This document shows positions 1 to 7,288 of a stretch of DNA of 7,660 nucleotides, one piece after another. Under the pieces are notes generated by a model, which saw only the letters and a program-made list of their open reading frames with translations, searched no databases and had not been told where the DNA came from. The stretch's first letter is position 1. Each line of letters opens with the position of its first letter. This stretch comes from Anaerolineales bacterium (GTDB lineage Bacteria > Chloroflexota > Anaerolineae > Anaerolineales > Villigracilaceae). The position numbers and the translations under genes are program-made. The stretch spans positions 1-7,660 of the forward strand of contig JAFGKO010000358.1 of NCBI GenBank assembly GCA_016928525.1, read 5' to 3'.

Positions 1-1314
1 CCCAATCTGTTCTACGGGACGGGCATCCCGGCCTGCATCATCGTGCTGGACAAGGAAAACGCCCCGGGGCGCACCGGCATCTTCATGATCGACGCGAGCA
101 AGGGGTTCACAAAGGACGGCAACAAGAACCGCCTCCGCCACCAGGACATCCGCAAGATCGTCGATGTCTTCACCGGACAGATCGAGCTGCCGAAGTACTC
201 GCGCATGGTGCCACTGTCGGAGATCGGCGATCCCAAGAACGACTACAACCTGAACATCCCCCGCTACATCGACAGCACCGAAGAAGAGGATCTGCAGGAC
301 ATCGAAGGTCACCTGCTCGGCGGCATCCCGAACCATGATCTGGAAGGGCTGCACGCCTACTGGGAGGTATTCCCCTCGCTGCGTGCCGAACTGTTTGCGC
401 CCGCCGCGCGACCCGGGTACAGCCGGATGAACGTGGACGCTGCACAGGTCAAGGCAGCGATTTTCGAGCACGCCGAATTCAAAGCCTACCACACCCGCAT
501 GTCGAGCCTGTTCGAAGCCTGGAAGCAGAAGATCCACCCGCTCCTTACAGGCCTGGAAGCGGGCGCTCACCCCAAAGCCCTGATTGCAGCCCTCGGCGAG
601 GAGCTGCTGGTGGCCTTCTCCGACGCGGCGCTGATCGACAAATATGACGTCTACCAGCACCTGATGGCTTATTGGACCGAGACGCTGCAGGACGACGCGT
701 ACATGATTGCCGGTGACGGCTGGACCGCCAACAGCGACCTGATCCCGGAGCCGCTGCTCATCCGGCGTTACTTTTCTGCCGATCAGGCGGACATCGAGCG
801 GCTGCAAGCCGAACAGGAAGCGCTTGCCGCACAACTGGACGCCTTGAGCGAAGAGCACGGCGGCGAAGGCGGCCTGCTGGAAGAGGCGAAGAACGACAAG
901 GGCAAGATCACCAAGGGCAGCGTCAAAGCGCGGATGAAAGAGATCGAGGGCGATGACGAAGCGCAGGATGAGCGCGAACTGCTGACCACCTGCCTCGCGC
1001 TGATCGAGCAAGAAAGCGCAGCAAACAAGAAGGTAAAAGACGCCCAGAAGGCGCTGGCCGAAAAGGTCACCGCGAAATACAAACAACTCAGCCTGGACGA
1101 GGTAAAGGCGCTGGTGGTGGACGACAAATGGCTGGCGGCGCTGGCCGCCGACATACAGACCGAACTCGACCGCGTCTCGCAGGCGCTGACCGGGCGCATC
1201 AAAGAGTTGGCGGAACGCTACGCCACCCCTATGCCTGAATTAGTCCAGGACGTGGGAACCCTGACAGACAAAGTGGACATGCACCTAAAGAAGATGGGGT
1301 TTGTATGGAATTGA
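1..1314 (+). CDS. hsdM: Type I restriction-modification DNA methyltransferase subunit HsdM, C-terminal part (5' end outside window)
   Basis: This is the modification subunit of a type I system. It transfers a methyl group from S-adenosylmethionine, normally to adenine N6, within the target chosen by HsdS. The frame is open from the first base, and the codons before the GTG at 43 already encode conserved family sequence (NLFYGTGIPACIIVLDK), so the gene starts upstream. The SAM-binding and NPPF/Y catalytic motifs are therefore not visible. What can be seen is the end of the catalytic domain (GIFMIDASKGF, then NKNRLRHQDIRKIVDVF at about 121-168), followed by a long helical, charged C-terminal region. 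That region has coiled-coil character at about 775-1070 and ends in a conserved-looking HLKKMGF tail at 1282-1302. With 437 codons visible after the catalytic core, this is longer than classic HsdM of about 520-530 residues and fits the long form of roughly 800 residues (inference). The stop overlaps the start of hsdS. Confidence 0.95.
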   Translation, partial: PNLFYGTGIPACIIVLDKENAPGRTGIFMIDASKGFTKDGNKNRLRHQDIRKIVDVFTGQIELPKYSRMVPLSEIGDPKNDYNLNIPRYIDSTEEEDLQDIEGHLLGGIPNHDLEGLHAYWEVFPSLRAELFAPAARPGYSRMNVDAAQVKAAIFEHAEFKAYHTRMSSLFEAWKQKIHPLLTGLEAGAHPKALIAALGEELLVAFSDAALIDKYDVYQHLMAYWTETLQDDAYMIAGDGWTANSDLIPEPLLIRRYFSADQADIERLQAEQEALAAQLDALSEEHGGEGGLLEEAKNDKGKITKGSVKARMKEIEGDDEAQDERELLTTCLALIEQESAANKKVKDAQKALAEKVTAKYKQLSLDEVKALVVDDKWLAALAADIQTELDRVSQALTGRIKELAERYATPMPELVQDVGTLTDKVDMHLKKMGFVWN

Positions 1315-2585
1315 GAGAAGGGTATAAGCCAACCGAAGTGGGCATAATTCCAAAAGACTGGGATATAGTCACATTTGCAGATATTGCAGACAAGGATCTT
1401 CAATGGAGCATTACAGGCGGACCGTTTGGCTCGAACTTAAAAGCATCCGATTATGTTTCCGAAGGCGTCAGAATAATTCAACTTCAGAACATTGGGGACG
1501 GTGTTTTTCACGACGACTATGCAATTTATACCACCAAGCAAAAAGCTGATGAATTAATTAGCTGCAATATTTACCCTGACGAAATCATCCTATCCAAAAT
1601 GGGTGACCCAGTCGCTCGCGCTTGCTTTGTTCCAACAACTGACTGCAGATATGTAATGGCGTCCGATGGAATTAGGCTTGCAGTAGATAAAAAACGCTTT
1701 GACAAAAGATTTGTCTTTTACTACATCAACTCAATCTATTTTAGAAGAATGGCAATAGCAGCCAGCACAGGTTCAACACGACAACGTATTGGGCTTGTAG
1801 ACCTAAAGAAACTTCTATTTACGTTTCCTCCCCTCCCCGAACAACGTGCCATCGCTGCCGCACTGAGCGATGTGGATGCCCTGCTCGCCGCGCTGGATGC
1901 ACTCATCGCCAAGAAGTGTGCCATCAAGCAGGGCGCAATGCAGGAGCTGCTCCGGCCAAAGGAAGACTGGGAACCTACAAGTCTCGGCAGCATTGCTGAT
2001 CCCAATAAGCAATGGAGCCTCACAGGTGGCCCATTCGGCTCAAACTTGAAATCTTCGGATTACACTAACGAGGGAGTAAGAATCATTCAGCTCCAAAACA
2101 TTGGAGATGGTGAGTTCAAAGACAATTACGAGGTCTATACATCGTTCCAAAAGGCCAACGAACTTCTGAGTTGCAATATATACCCGGGGGAAATCATTCT
2201 TTCGAAGATGGGTGATCCAGTAGCGCGTGCATGCATCATGCCAGCATACCGAGAACGCTATCTGATGTGTTCCGATGGAATCCGCCTGGCAGTTAATCAA
2301 AAACAATTCAACACTTACTTTGTATATACAATTATTAACGCGCCAGAATTTAGAATAAAAGCAGCAAATGCGAGCACTGGTTCGACAAGAAAACGAATTG
2401 GGCTAACTGAACTGAGAAACCTGGAGTTGTTATGCCCACCTCTCCCCGAACAACGCGCCATCGCCACCATCCTTAGCGACATGGACGCCGAAATCGCCGC
2501 GCTGGAGGCACAGCGCGACAAAACCCGCAAGCTAAAGCAGGGCATGATGCAGGAACTACTCACCGGCCGCATACGACTGGTGTAA
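1305..2585 (+). CDS. hsdS: Type I restriction-modification specificity subunit HsdS with two near-identical target-recognition domains
   Basis: HsdS is the DNA-binding subunit that sets the target for both methylation and restriction. At 426 residues it has the normal full length. The layout is a family-typical N-terminus (GYKPTEVGIIPKDW), TRD1 at about 25-175, a conserved helical spacer beginning PPLPEQRAIA at about 175-216, a short linker, TRD2 at about 228-378, and a second spacer with the same PPLPEQRAIA opening. Both spacers run 42 residues to QELL, so the two halves have equal arms. The unusual feature is that the TRDs are about 67% identical with no gap (hand count 111 of 165), sharing GGPFGSNLK, VRIIQLQNIGDG, ILSKMGDPVARAC, SDGIRLAV and STGSTR. 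The ATG at 1305 lies inside the hsdM end (10-base overlap) behind an AAGAAGATGGGG purine tract, so translation is probably coupled. The TRD DNA is AT-rich compared with the spacers. Identification as HsdS is certain; the target sequence cannot be read from the gene. Confidence 0.96.
   Translation: MELREGYKPTEVGIIPKDWDIVTFADIADKDLQWSITGGPFGSNLKASDYVSEGVRIIQLQNIGDGVFHDDYAIYTTKQKADELISCNIYPDEIILSKMGDPVARACFVPTTDCRYVMASDGIRLAVDKKRFDKRFVFYYINSIYFRRMAIAASTGSTRQRIGLVDLKKLLFTFPPLPEQRAIAAALSDVDALLAALDALIAKKCAIKQGAMQELLRPKEDWEPTSLGSIADPNKQWSLTGGPFGSNLKSSDYTNEGVRIIQLQNIGDGEFKDNYEVYTSFQKANELLSCNIYPGEIILSKMGDPVARACIMPAYRERYLMCSDGIRLAVNQKQFNTYFVYTIINAPEFRIKAANASTGSTRKRIGLTELRNLELLCPPLPEQRAIATILSDMDAEIAALEAQRDKTRKLKQGMMQELLTGRIRLV
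1377..1871 (+). repeat. Internal repeat copy 1 of hsdS (TRD1 plus start of spacer helix)
   Basis: This is the first unit of a diverged tandem duplication inside hsdS, residues 25-189. It aligns without gaps to residues 228-392 at a period of 203 codons (609 bases). Identity is about 67% in protein and about 75% in the first 100 or so DNA bases I compared (from 1408). Many of the differences fall at third codon positions, so the duplication is not recent or the copies came from different sources. The best DNA match is CTCCCCGAACAACG at 1833 and its partner at 2442, continuing to 22 of 23 identical bases. Confidence 0.9.
1986..2480 (+). repeat. Internal repeat copy 2 of hsdS (TRD2 plus start of spacer helix)
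   Basis: This is the second unit of the hsdS duplication, residues 228-392. Differences from copy 1 cluster at three places: after RAC (FVPTTDC versus IMPAYRE), around residues 126-150 of copy 1 and their partners, and in the short strand just before PPLPEQ. The core motifs are unchanged. If those variable stretches touch DNA, the two half-sites may differ slightly. Confidence 0.9.
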
Positions 2586-2594
2586 ATCGATTTT

Positions 2595-2599
2595 GGAGG
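2595..2599 (+). promoter_or_regulatory. Ribosome binding site deciding the start of the nuclease gene
   Basis: GGAGG lies five bases before the ATG at 2605. The same frame also offers TTG at 2593, which overlaps the site, and GTG at 2602, only two bases from it. Spacing therefore favours the ATG, giving a 308-residue product. This is the strongest ribosome binding site in the operon and sits in its only gap longer than two bases. Confidence 0.8.
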
Positions 2600-2604
2600 T
2601 CGTG

Positions 2605-3531
2605 ATGAAAAGCTATTATCGGCTCATGTTGGGTAAGAAAAGCATGTATGCACCCCAATGCTTCGAGGGTGGCTTCATCGGGGTGGATTTCAAAATCGGG
2701 CAGGATTTGACGGGGAAATTACCCGAATCCTGGCGAGATTTCAACCGTGAGTTCATCCCTGTCTACCTTGCCGGCCATCCCGATAAGACCAAAGTAGCCG
2801 CCGGGCTGGCCTGCGGTGCTATTTGGACCGTCTCGAAAGGCATCCAGCGCGGTGATAGCGTACTCTGCCCGGACAGCGGGGGGCGGTATCATGTAGGTGA
2901 AGTCATCGGCGATTACACTTACCAGCCGGACAACATCCTGCCCCATCGGCGCGCCGTCCAATGGCATACACAAACGATTGCCCGCACGGACATGAGCGAA
3001 GCTCTGAGTCATTCAATGGGCTTCACCGGCACCGTCTGTAGAATCGACCAGCACGGGGAGGAGATCGAAACCCTGCTCGGCGGCGCCGCCGCTCCACTCA
3101 TGACCGCCACCGGTGAAACTGTCGAAGACCCCTGGTGTTTTGCCATGGAAAAGCACCTCGAAGATTTCCTGGTGCGAAACTGGGCGCACACAGAACTGGG
3201 TAAAGAATTCGAGGTGTACGCCGATGAAGGGGAACGGGTGGGCCAGCAATATCCCACCGATACCGGCCCTCTCGATATCCTCGCCATCAGCAAAGACCGC
3301 AAGACGCTTCTGGTGGTGGAATTGAAAAAAGGGCGCGCCAGTGACGTTGTCGTCGGGCAAATCCTGCGCTACATGGGGTATGTCAACGAAGTACTGGCAG
3401 AACCCGACCAGCAGGTAAGAGGCATCATCATCGCCCCGGATGACGACCAACGCCTCCGCCGCGCCCTGTCGATGACTCCAAATATAGGTTTCTACCGCTA
3501 TCAAGTCAGCTTCAAATTGACGAAAGGGTAA
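2605..3531 (+). CDS. NucS/DUF91-like PD-(D/E)XK endonuclease with a putative PUA/EVE-like N-terminal domain
   Basis: This is a predicted DNA endonuclease of 308 residues encoded inside the type I operon. The C-terminal half (about 175-290) carries a complete RecB/NucS-type site: D224 in GPLDILA, E239 and K241 in VVELKKG, then Q252 and Y256 in QILRYMGYV. Together these match the D...ExK...QxxxY pattern. A preceding helix (MEKHLEDFLVRNW, about 181-193) matches the usual lead-in of the family. The N-terminal half (about 1-147) lacks the dimerisation domain of archaeal and actinobacterial NucS/EndoMS. Its pattern of GxxxxGD, YHVGEVIGDYTYQP, LPHRRAVQW and TVCRI resembles PUA/EVE-like domains that in several families recognise modified bases. 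That assignment is by eye and tentative. A mismatch-repair role is therefore unlikely; modification-dependent cleavage is plausible but inferred. The stop is two bases before hsdR, and the gene probably depends on the operon promoter. The catalytic domain is clear, the biological role is not. Confidence 0.82.
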   Translation: MKSYYRLMLGKKSMYAPQCFEGGFIGVDFKIGQDLTGKLPESWRDFNREFIPVYLAGHPDKTKVAAGLACGAIWTVSKGIQRGDSVLCPDSGGRYHVGEVIGDYTYQPDNILPHRRAVQWHTQTIARTDMSEALSHSMGFTGTVCRIDQHGEEIETLLGGAAAPLMTATGETVEDPWCFAMEKHLEDFLVRNWAHTELGKEFEVYADEGERVGQQYPTDTGPLDILAISKDRKTLLVVELKKGRASDVVVGQILRYMGYVNEVLAEPDQQVRGIIIAPDDDQRLRRALSMTPNIGFYRYQVSFKLTKG

Positions 3532-3533
3532 GT

Positions 3534-6500
3534 ATGGCCACCGTCGGGCAGCTCGAACGCATCACTCAGGACCGCGTCATTCGTTTGCTCCGTGATCAGC
3601 TCCATTACGACTACCTCGGCAACTGGGAAAAGCGCATCGATAACCGCAACGTCGAAGAGGCGCTGCTGGGTGCCTTTTTGAGAGAGCAGGAGGTGAGCGA
3701 GACGCTCATCCGCAAAGCCTTGTACGAGTTCACCAGGGCTGCAGGGGATCAGAGCCGCGACCTCTATTACGTCAACCGGGACGTTTATGACCTTCTGCGT
3801 TACGGCGTCAAGGTCAAAGCGGAAGTAGGCGAAAACACCGAAACGGTCTGGCTGATCGATTGGGAGCATCCGCTCGACAACCATTTTGCCGTTGCCGAAG
3901 AGGTCACCGTCAGCGGACCGCACACCAAACGTCCCGACATCGTGCTCTACATCAACGGCATTGCGTTGGGTGTGCTGGAGCTCAAACGCTCGGTGGTCTC
4001 GGTCGGTGAGGGCATCCGCCAGAACCTGGACAACCAGAAGCCCGTTTTCATCCGGGATTTCTTCACGACCCTGCAGCTCGTCATGGCGGGGAACGACACC
4101 GAAGGGCTGCGCTACGCCACCATCGAAACCCCCGAGAAATACTACCTGACGTGGAAAGAAGAGAGTTCCATCGAGAATCCGCTCGACCGTGCACTCATAC
4201 AGATGTGCGAGAAGCGCCGCTTCCTTGAGATCATCCACGACTTTATCGCCTTCGACGCCGGGACGAAGAAGCTATGCCGTCACAATCAATATTTCGGCGT
4301 CAAAGCTGCACAGGCACGCGTGCGCACCCGCGAGGGTGGTATCATCTGGCACACGCAGGGCAGCGGCAAAAGTATGATCATGGTCTGGCTCGCCCGGTGG
4401 ATCCGGGAAAACGTGCCGGATTCACGGGTGCTCATCATCACCGACCGTATCGAACTGGACGAACAAATCGAAGGCAAATTCTTCGGTGCGGGCGAGAAAA
4501 TCCATCGCACAAAGAGTGGGCAGGATTTGATCAACAGCCTGAACGCGACCACCCCCTGGTTGATGTGCTCGCTGATCCATAAGTTTTCCAACCGGGAAGA
4601 GGGCGACGTAGCCGGTTACCTCGAAGAGCTGAAACAAAACCTGCCGCCGGAGTTCAAAGCGAAGGGCGACCTCTACGTCTTTGTGGATGAGTGCCACCGC
4701 ACCCAATCGGGCGATCTGCACAAGGCCATGAAGGCCATTCTGCCCAATGCCATGTTCATCGGGTTTACCGGCACGCCGCTCCTCAAAGCCGACAAACAGA
4801 AAAGTATCGAGATTTTTGGCAGCTACATCCACACCTACAAGTACGACGAAGCGGTCATGGACAAAGTGGTGCTGGATCTGCGCTACGAAGCGCGCGACAT
4901 CGACCAGAACATCACCTCCCAGGAAAAGATCGACACCTGGTTCGAGGTCAAGACCCAGGGGTTGACCGACATTGCCCGCGCGCAGCTCAAACAGCGCTGG
5001 GGAACGATGCAGGCAGTCCTGAGTTCGCAGGATCGTCTGGGAAAGATTGTAGCGGATATCCTGTTCGATATGGAGACCCGGGATCGTCTGCAAAGTGGGC
5101 GCGGGAACGCGCTGCTGGTTTCGGGCAGCATTTACCAGGCCTGCAAGTTCTACGAGTTGTTCGTCACGCAGGGCTTTACCAAGTGCGCCATCATCACCTC
5201 CTACAGGCCCACCATCGCCGATATCAAAGGGGAAGAAAGCGGCGAAGGGGAGACGGAACAGCTCCACCAATTCGACATCTACAACAAGATGCTGAACGGC
5301 CAAGAGGTCGAAACGTTCGAAAAAGAAGCCAAGAGAAAATTCGTCGAAGAGCCCGGCCAGATGAAGCTCCTGATCGTGGTGGATAAGTTGCTGACCGGCT
5401 TCGATGCACCGTCCGCGACCTATCTTTACATCGATAAGCAAATGCACGACCACGGCCTGTTCCAGGCGATCTGCCGTGTCAATCGCCTGGATGGTGACGA
5501 CAAAGAGTACGGCTACATCATCGACTACAAGGACCTCTTCCAAAGCCTCGAAGGTGCAGTCACCGATTACACCTCTGGAGCCTTCGATGCCTACGATGCG
5601 GAAGATGTCACGGGGCTGCTGACGAATCGTCTCGAAAAGGCCAGAGAACGGCTCGAAGAAGCACGCGAAGCCATCAAGGCCCTATGCGAAGCGGTCGATC
5701 CCCACAAAGACACCGTGGCCTACATCCGGTACTTCTGCGCCCGGGACACGTCCGACAAGGAGCAACTCAAAGAAAACGAGCCCAAACGCATCGCGCTTTA
5801 CCGGTTGACGGTCTCGCTCATCCGCGCTTATGCCAACCTCGCCAACGAACTACCCGAAGCGGGTTATACCGCGCAGGAGATCGAGAAAATCAAGCGGGAG
5901 GTAGACCACTACGAAAAAGCGCGCACCGAAGTCAAACTCGCCAGCGGCGACTACATCGATCTAAAGATGTACGAGCCCGCCATGCGCCATCTGATCGACA
6001 CCTACATTCGCGCCGAGGAGAGCCGCGTTATCTCCGCCTTCGATGACATGACCCTGATCCAACTGATTGTAGAGCGCGGCGTGAAGGCTGTGAAGGCGCT
6101 TCCCCCCGGCATTGCCGGCAGCCAGACAGCCGTGGCCGAGACTATCGAAAACAACTTGCGCAGGGTCATTATCGATGAGCAGCCCATCAACCCCAGGTAT
6201 TACGAGCGCATGTCCCAACTGTTGGACACGCTGATTCAAGAACGCAAAGCGCAGGCCATCGAATACGAACTCTATCTGGCGAAACTGGTCGAACTGACCA
6301 AGAAGGTGGCAAACCCCGCGGGCAAAGGCGGAATGACCTATCCCAGATCGCTGAACACCGCCGCCAGGCGTGCGCTCTACGACAATATGGGACAGGACGA
6401 AGCGCGGGCGATCGCTCTCGATCACGATATTCTTGCCACCCGGAAAGACGACTGGCGCGGGCATACCATCAAGGAACGCGAAATCCGTTACCTTATCCAG

Positions 6501-6569
6501 GAATACGTATCCGATCCGGCAGAAGTCGAACGTATCCTCGAACTGGTCAAGAATCAAAGAGAGTACTGA
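3534..6569 (+). CDS. hsdR: Type I restriction endonuclease/translocase subunit HsdR
   Basis: HsdR is the ATP-dependent DNA translocase and nuclease of the type I complex. It reels in DNA from an unmethylated target and cuts at a distance. The 1011-residue length is normal. The N-terminal PD-(D/E)XK domain has D135 in KRPDIVLY and E149/K151 in VLELKRS. The superfamily 2 helicase core follows: Walker A HTQGSGKS (273-280), ITDRIELDEQ (302-311), DECH box (385-388), motif III FTGTP (411-415), LLTGFDAP (619-626) and motif VI QAICRVNR (644-651). The C-terminal third is helical, with a coiled-coil-like stretch at about 699-720, and probably docks on the methyltransferase. Every catalytic motif is intact, with no frameshift. 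Of the nuclease QxxxY element, Q163 is present but the position expected to hold Tyr is Asn167. The ATG at 3534 follows a modest GAAAGGG site within the end of the nuclease gene, two bases after its stop, so coupling is likely. Confidence 0.97.
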   Translation: MATVGQLERITQDRVIRLLRDQLHYDYLGNWEKRIDNRNVEEALLGAFLREQEVSETLIRKALYEFTRAAGDQSRDLYYVNRDVYDLLRYGVKVKAEVGENTETVWLIDWEHPLDNHFAVAEEVTVSGPHTKRPDIVLYINGIALGVLELKRSVVSVGEGIRQNLDNQKPVFIRDFFTTLQLVMAGNDTEGLRYATIETPEKYYLTWKEESSIENPLDRALIQMCEKRRFLEIIHDFIAFDAGTKKLCRHNQYFGVKAAQARVRTREGGIIWHTQGSGKSMIMVWLARWIRENVPDSRVLIITDRIELDEQIEGKFFGAGEKIHRTKSGQDLINSLNATTPWLMCSLIHKFSNREEGDVAGYLEELKQNLPPEFKAKGDLYVFVDECHRTQSGDLHKAMKAILPNAMFIGFTGTPLLKADKQKSIEIFGSYIHTYKYDEAVMDKVVLDLRYEARDIDQNITSQEKIDTWFEVKTQGLTDIARAQLKQRWGTMQAVLSSQDRLGKIVADILFDMETRDRLQSGRGNALLVSGSIYQACKFYELFVTQGFTKCAIITSYRPTIADIKGEESGEGETEQLHQFDIYNKMLNGQEVETFEKEAKRKFVEEPGQMKLLIVVDKLLTGFDAPSATYLYIDKQMHDHGLFQAICRVNRLDGDDKEYGYIIDYKDLFQSLEGAVTDYTSGAFDAYDAEDVTGLLTNRLEKARERLEEAREAIKALCEAVDPHKDTVAYIRYFCARDTSDKEQLKENEPKRIALYRLTVSLIRAYANLANELPEAGYTAQEIEKIKREVDHYEKARTEVKLASGDYIDLKMYEPAMRHLIDTYIRAEESRVISAFDDMTLIQLIVERGVKAVKALPPGIAGSQTAVAETIENNLRRVIIDEQPINPRYYERMSQLLDTLIQERKAQAIEYELYLAKLVELTKKVANPAGKGGMTYPRSLNTAARRALYDNMGQDEARAIALDHDILATRKDDWRGHTIKEREIRYLIQEYVSDPAEVERILELVKNQREY

Positions 6570-6571
6570 GG

Positions 6572-7288
6572 ATGCACCAGATCGATGTCAATGGGCTTGT
6601 GGTCGACGTCGTCCGCAAGGATATCAAACATTTACACCTGGCCGTTTATCCGCCCAACGGCAGGGTTCGCGTGGCTGCACCTCTGCGGGTGGACGATGAA
6701 GCCGTGCGCCTGGCGGTCATCGCGAAACTCGCCTGGATCAAGCGGCAGCAAGCGAAATTCGAAGAGCAGGAAAGACAGACAGAACGCGAGTACGTCAGCG
6801 GAGAAAGCCACTACTTTCAAGGCACTCGTTATCGCTTGAACGTGGTGCCGCGGGAGGGAGCAGGTCAAGTCGTCATCCGCAACAAAAGCATGATCGATTT
6901 TTACGTCCGCCCCCAGAGCACAGCCGCCCAGCGCGAGCGTGTGATGCTGGCATGGTACCGCGCCTTTCTGAAAGCAACCATCCCGCTCATCATCACCAAA
7001 TGGGAAAAAGTGATGGGGATCAAGGTTCAAGATTGGGGCGTGAAGCAGATGAAGACCCGGTGGGGAACCTGCAACGTCGCAGCGGGCCGCATCTGGGTCA
7101 ATTTGGAGTTGGCCAAGAAGCCCCTCCGCTGCCTCGAATATATCATCGTCCACGAAATGGTACACCTGTTGGAACGCCAGCACAACGACCGGTTCAGAGC
7201 CTTGATGAATCAATTCTTACCACAGTGGCAGATCATCCGTGAAGAGCTGAACCGCGAGCCCCTGGCACATGAGGATTGGAGTTACTGA
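6572..7288 (+). CDS. YgjP/SprT-like (M48-type) zinc metallopeptidase
   Basis: This is a predicted soluble zinc-dependent peptidase of 238 residues, the usual size of the YgjP-like (former DUF45) family. The zinc site is intact: HEMVH at 194-198 with E195 as general base, and H204 in the following HNDRF as probable third ligand. The family motif WGVKQMKTRWGTCN at about 155-168 precedes it. The N-terminal half has the expected beta-rich lead (VRVAAPLRV, then YFQGTRYRL) around a charged helix at 55-75. No signal peptide or membrane segment is visible, so it should be cytoplasmic. The start at 6572 is two bases after the hsdR stop, with AAAGAGAG at 6556-6563 inside the hsdR end as likely ribosome binding site. 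From memory, such genes recur next to type I systems, but their substrate there is not established. A role in controlling HsdR or processing restriction products is inference. The end overlaps a convergent gene by 7 bases. Confidence 0.9.
   Translation: MHQIDVNGLVVDVVRKDIKHLHLAVYPPNGRVRVAAPLRVDDEAVRLAVIAKLAWIKRQQAKFEEQERQTEREYVSGESHYFQGTRYRLNVVPREGAGQVVIRNKSMIDFYVRPQSTAAQRERVMLAWYRAFLKATIPLIITKWEKVMGIKVQDWGVKQMKTRWGTCNVAAGRIWVNLELAKKPLRCLEYIIVHEMVHLLERQHNDRFRALMNQFLPQWQIIREELNREPLAHEDWSY

Noticed and set aside
43..45. GTG at 43 as the start of hsdM
   Set aside because: Codons 1-42 in the same frame encode conserved HsdM sequence and the methyltransferase motifs are missing, so the gene is cut by the window edge.
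1305..2585. hsdS as two fused or phase-variable half genes with an inversion or slippage site
   Set aside because: The two halves are in direct, not inverted, orientation within one continuous frame. No long simple repeat, recombinase gene or silent extra hsdS is present in the window.
2593..2604. TTG at 2593 or GTG at 2602 as start of the nuclease gene
   Set aside because: TTG overlaps the GGAGG site and GTG is only two bases from it. The ATG at 2605 has proper spacing.
2605..3531. Canonical NucS/EndoMS mismatch endonuclease
   Set aside because: Only the C-terminal catalytic domain matches. The N-terminal dimerisation domain is replaced by another domain, and the context is restriction, not replication repair.
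3501..4238. 245-residue open frame on the - strand across the nuclease/hsdR junction
   Set aside because: It overlaps the HsdR nuclease domain (D135, E149, K151) in antisense, and shows no start signal or family resemblance.
4422..5543. 373-residue open frame on the - strand opposite hsdR
   Set aside because: It is antisense to the helicase core, whose motifs are intact in the + frame. The predicted protein is low-complexity, rich in Val, Leu and Asp, with no recognisable motif, as expected for a shadow of GC-rich codons.
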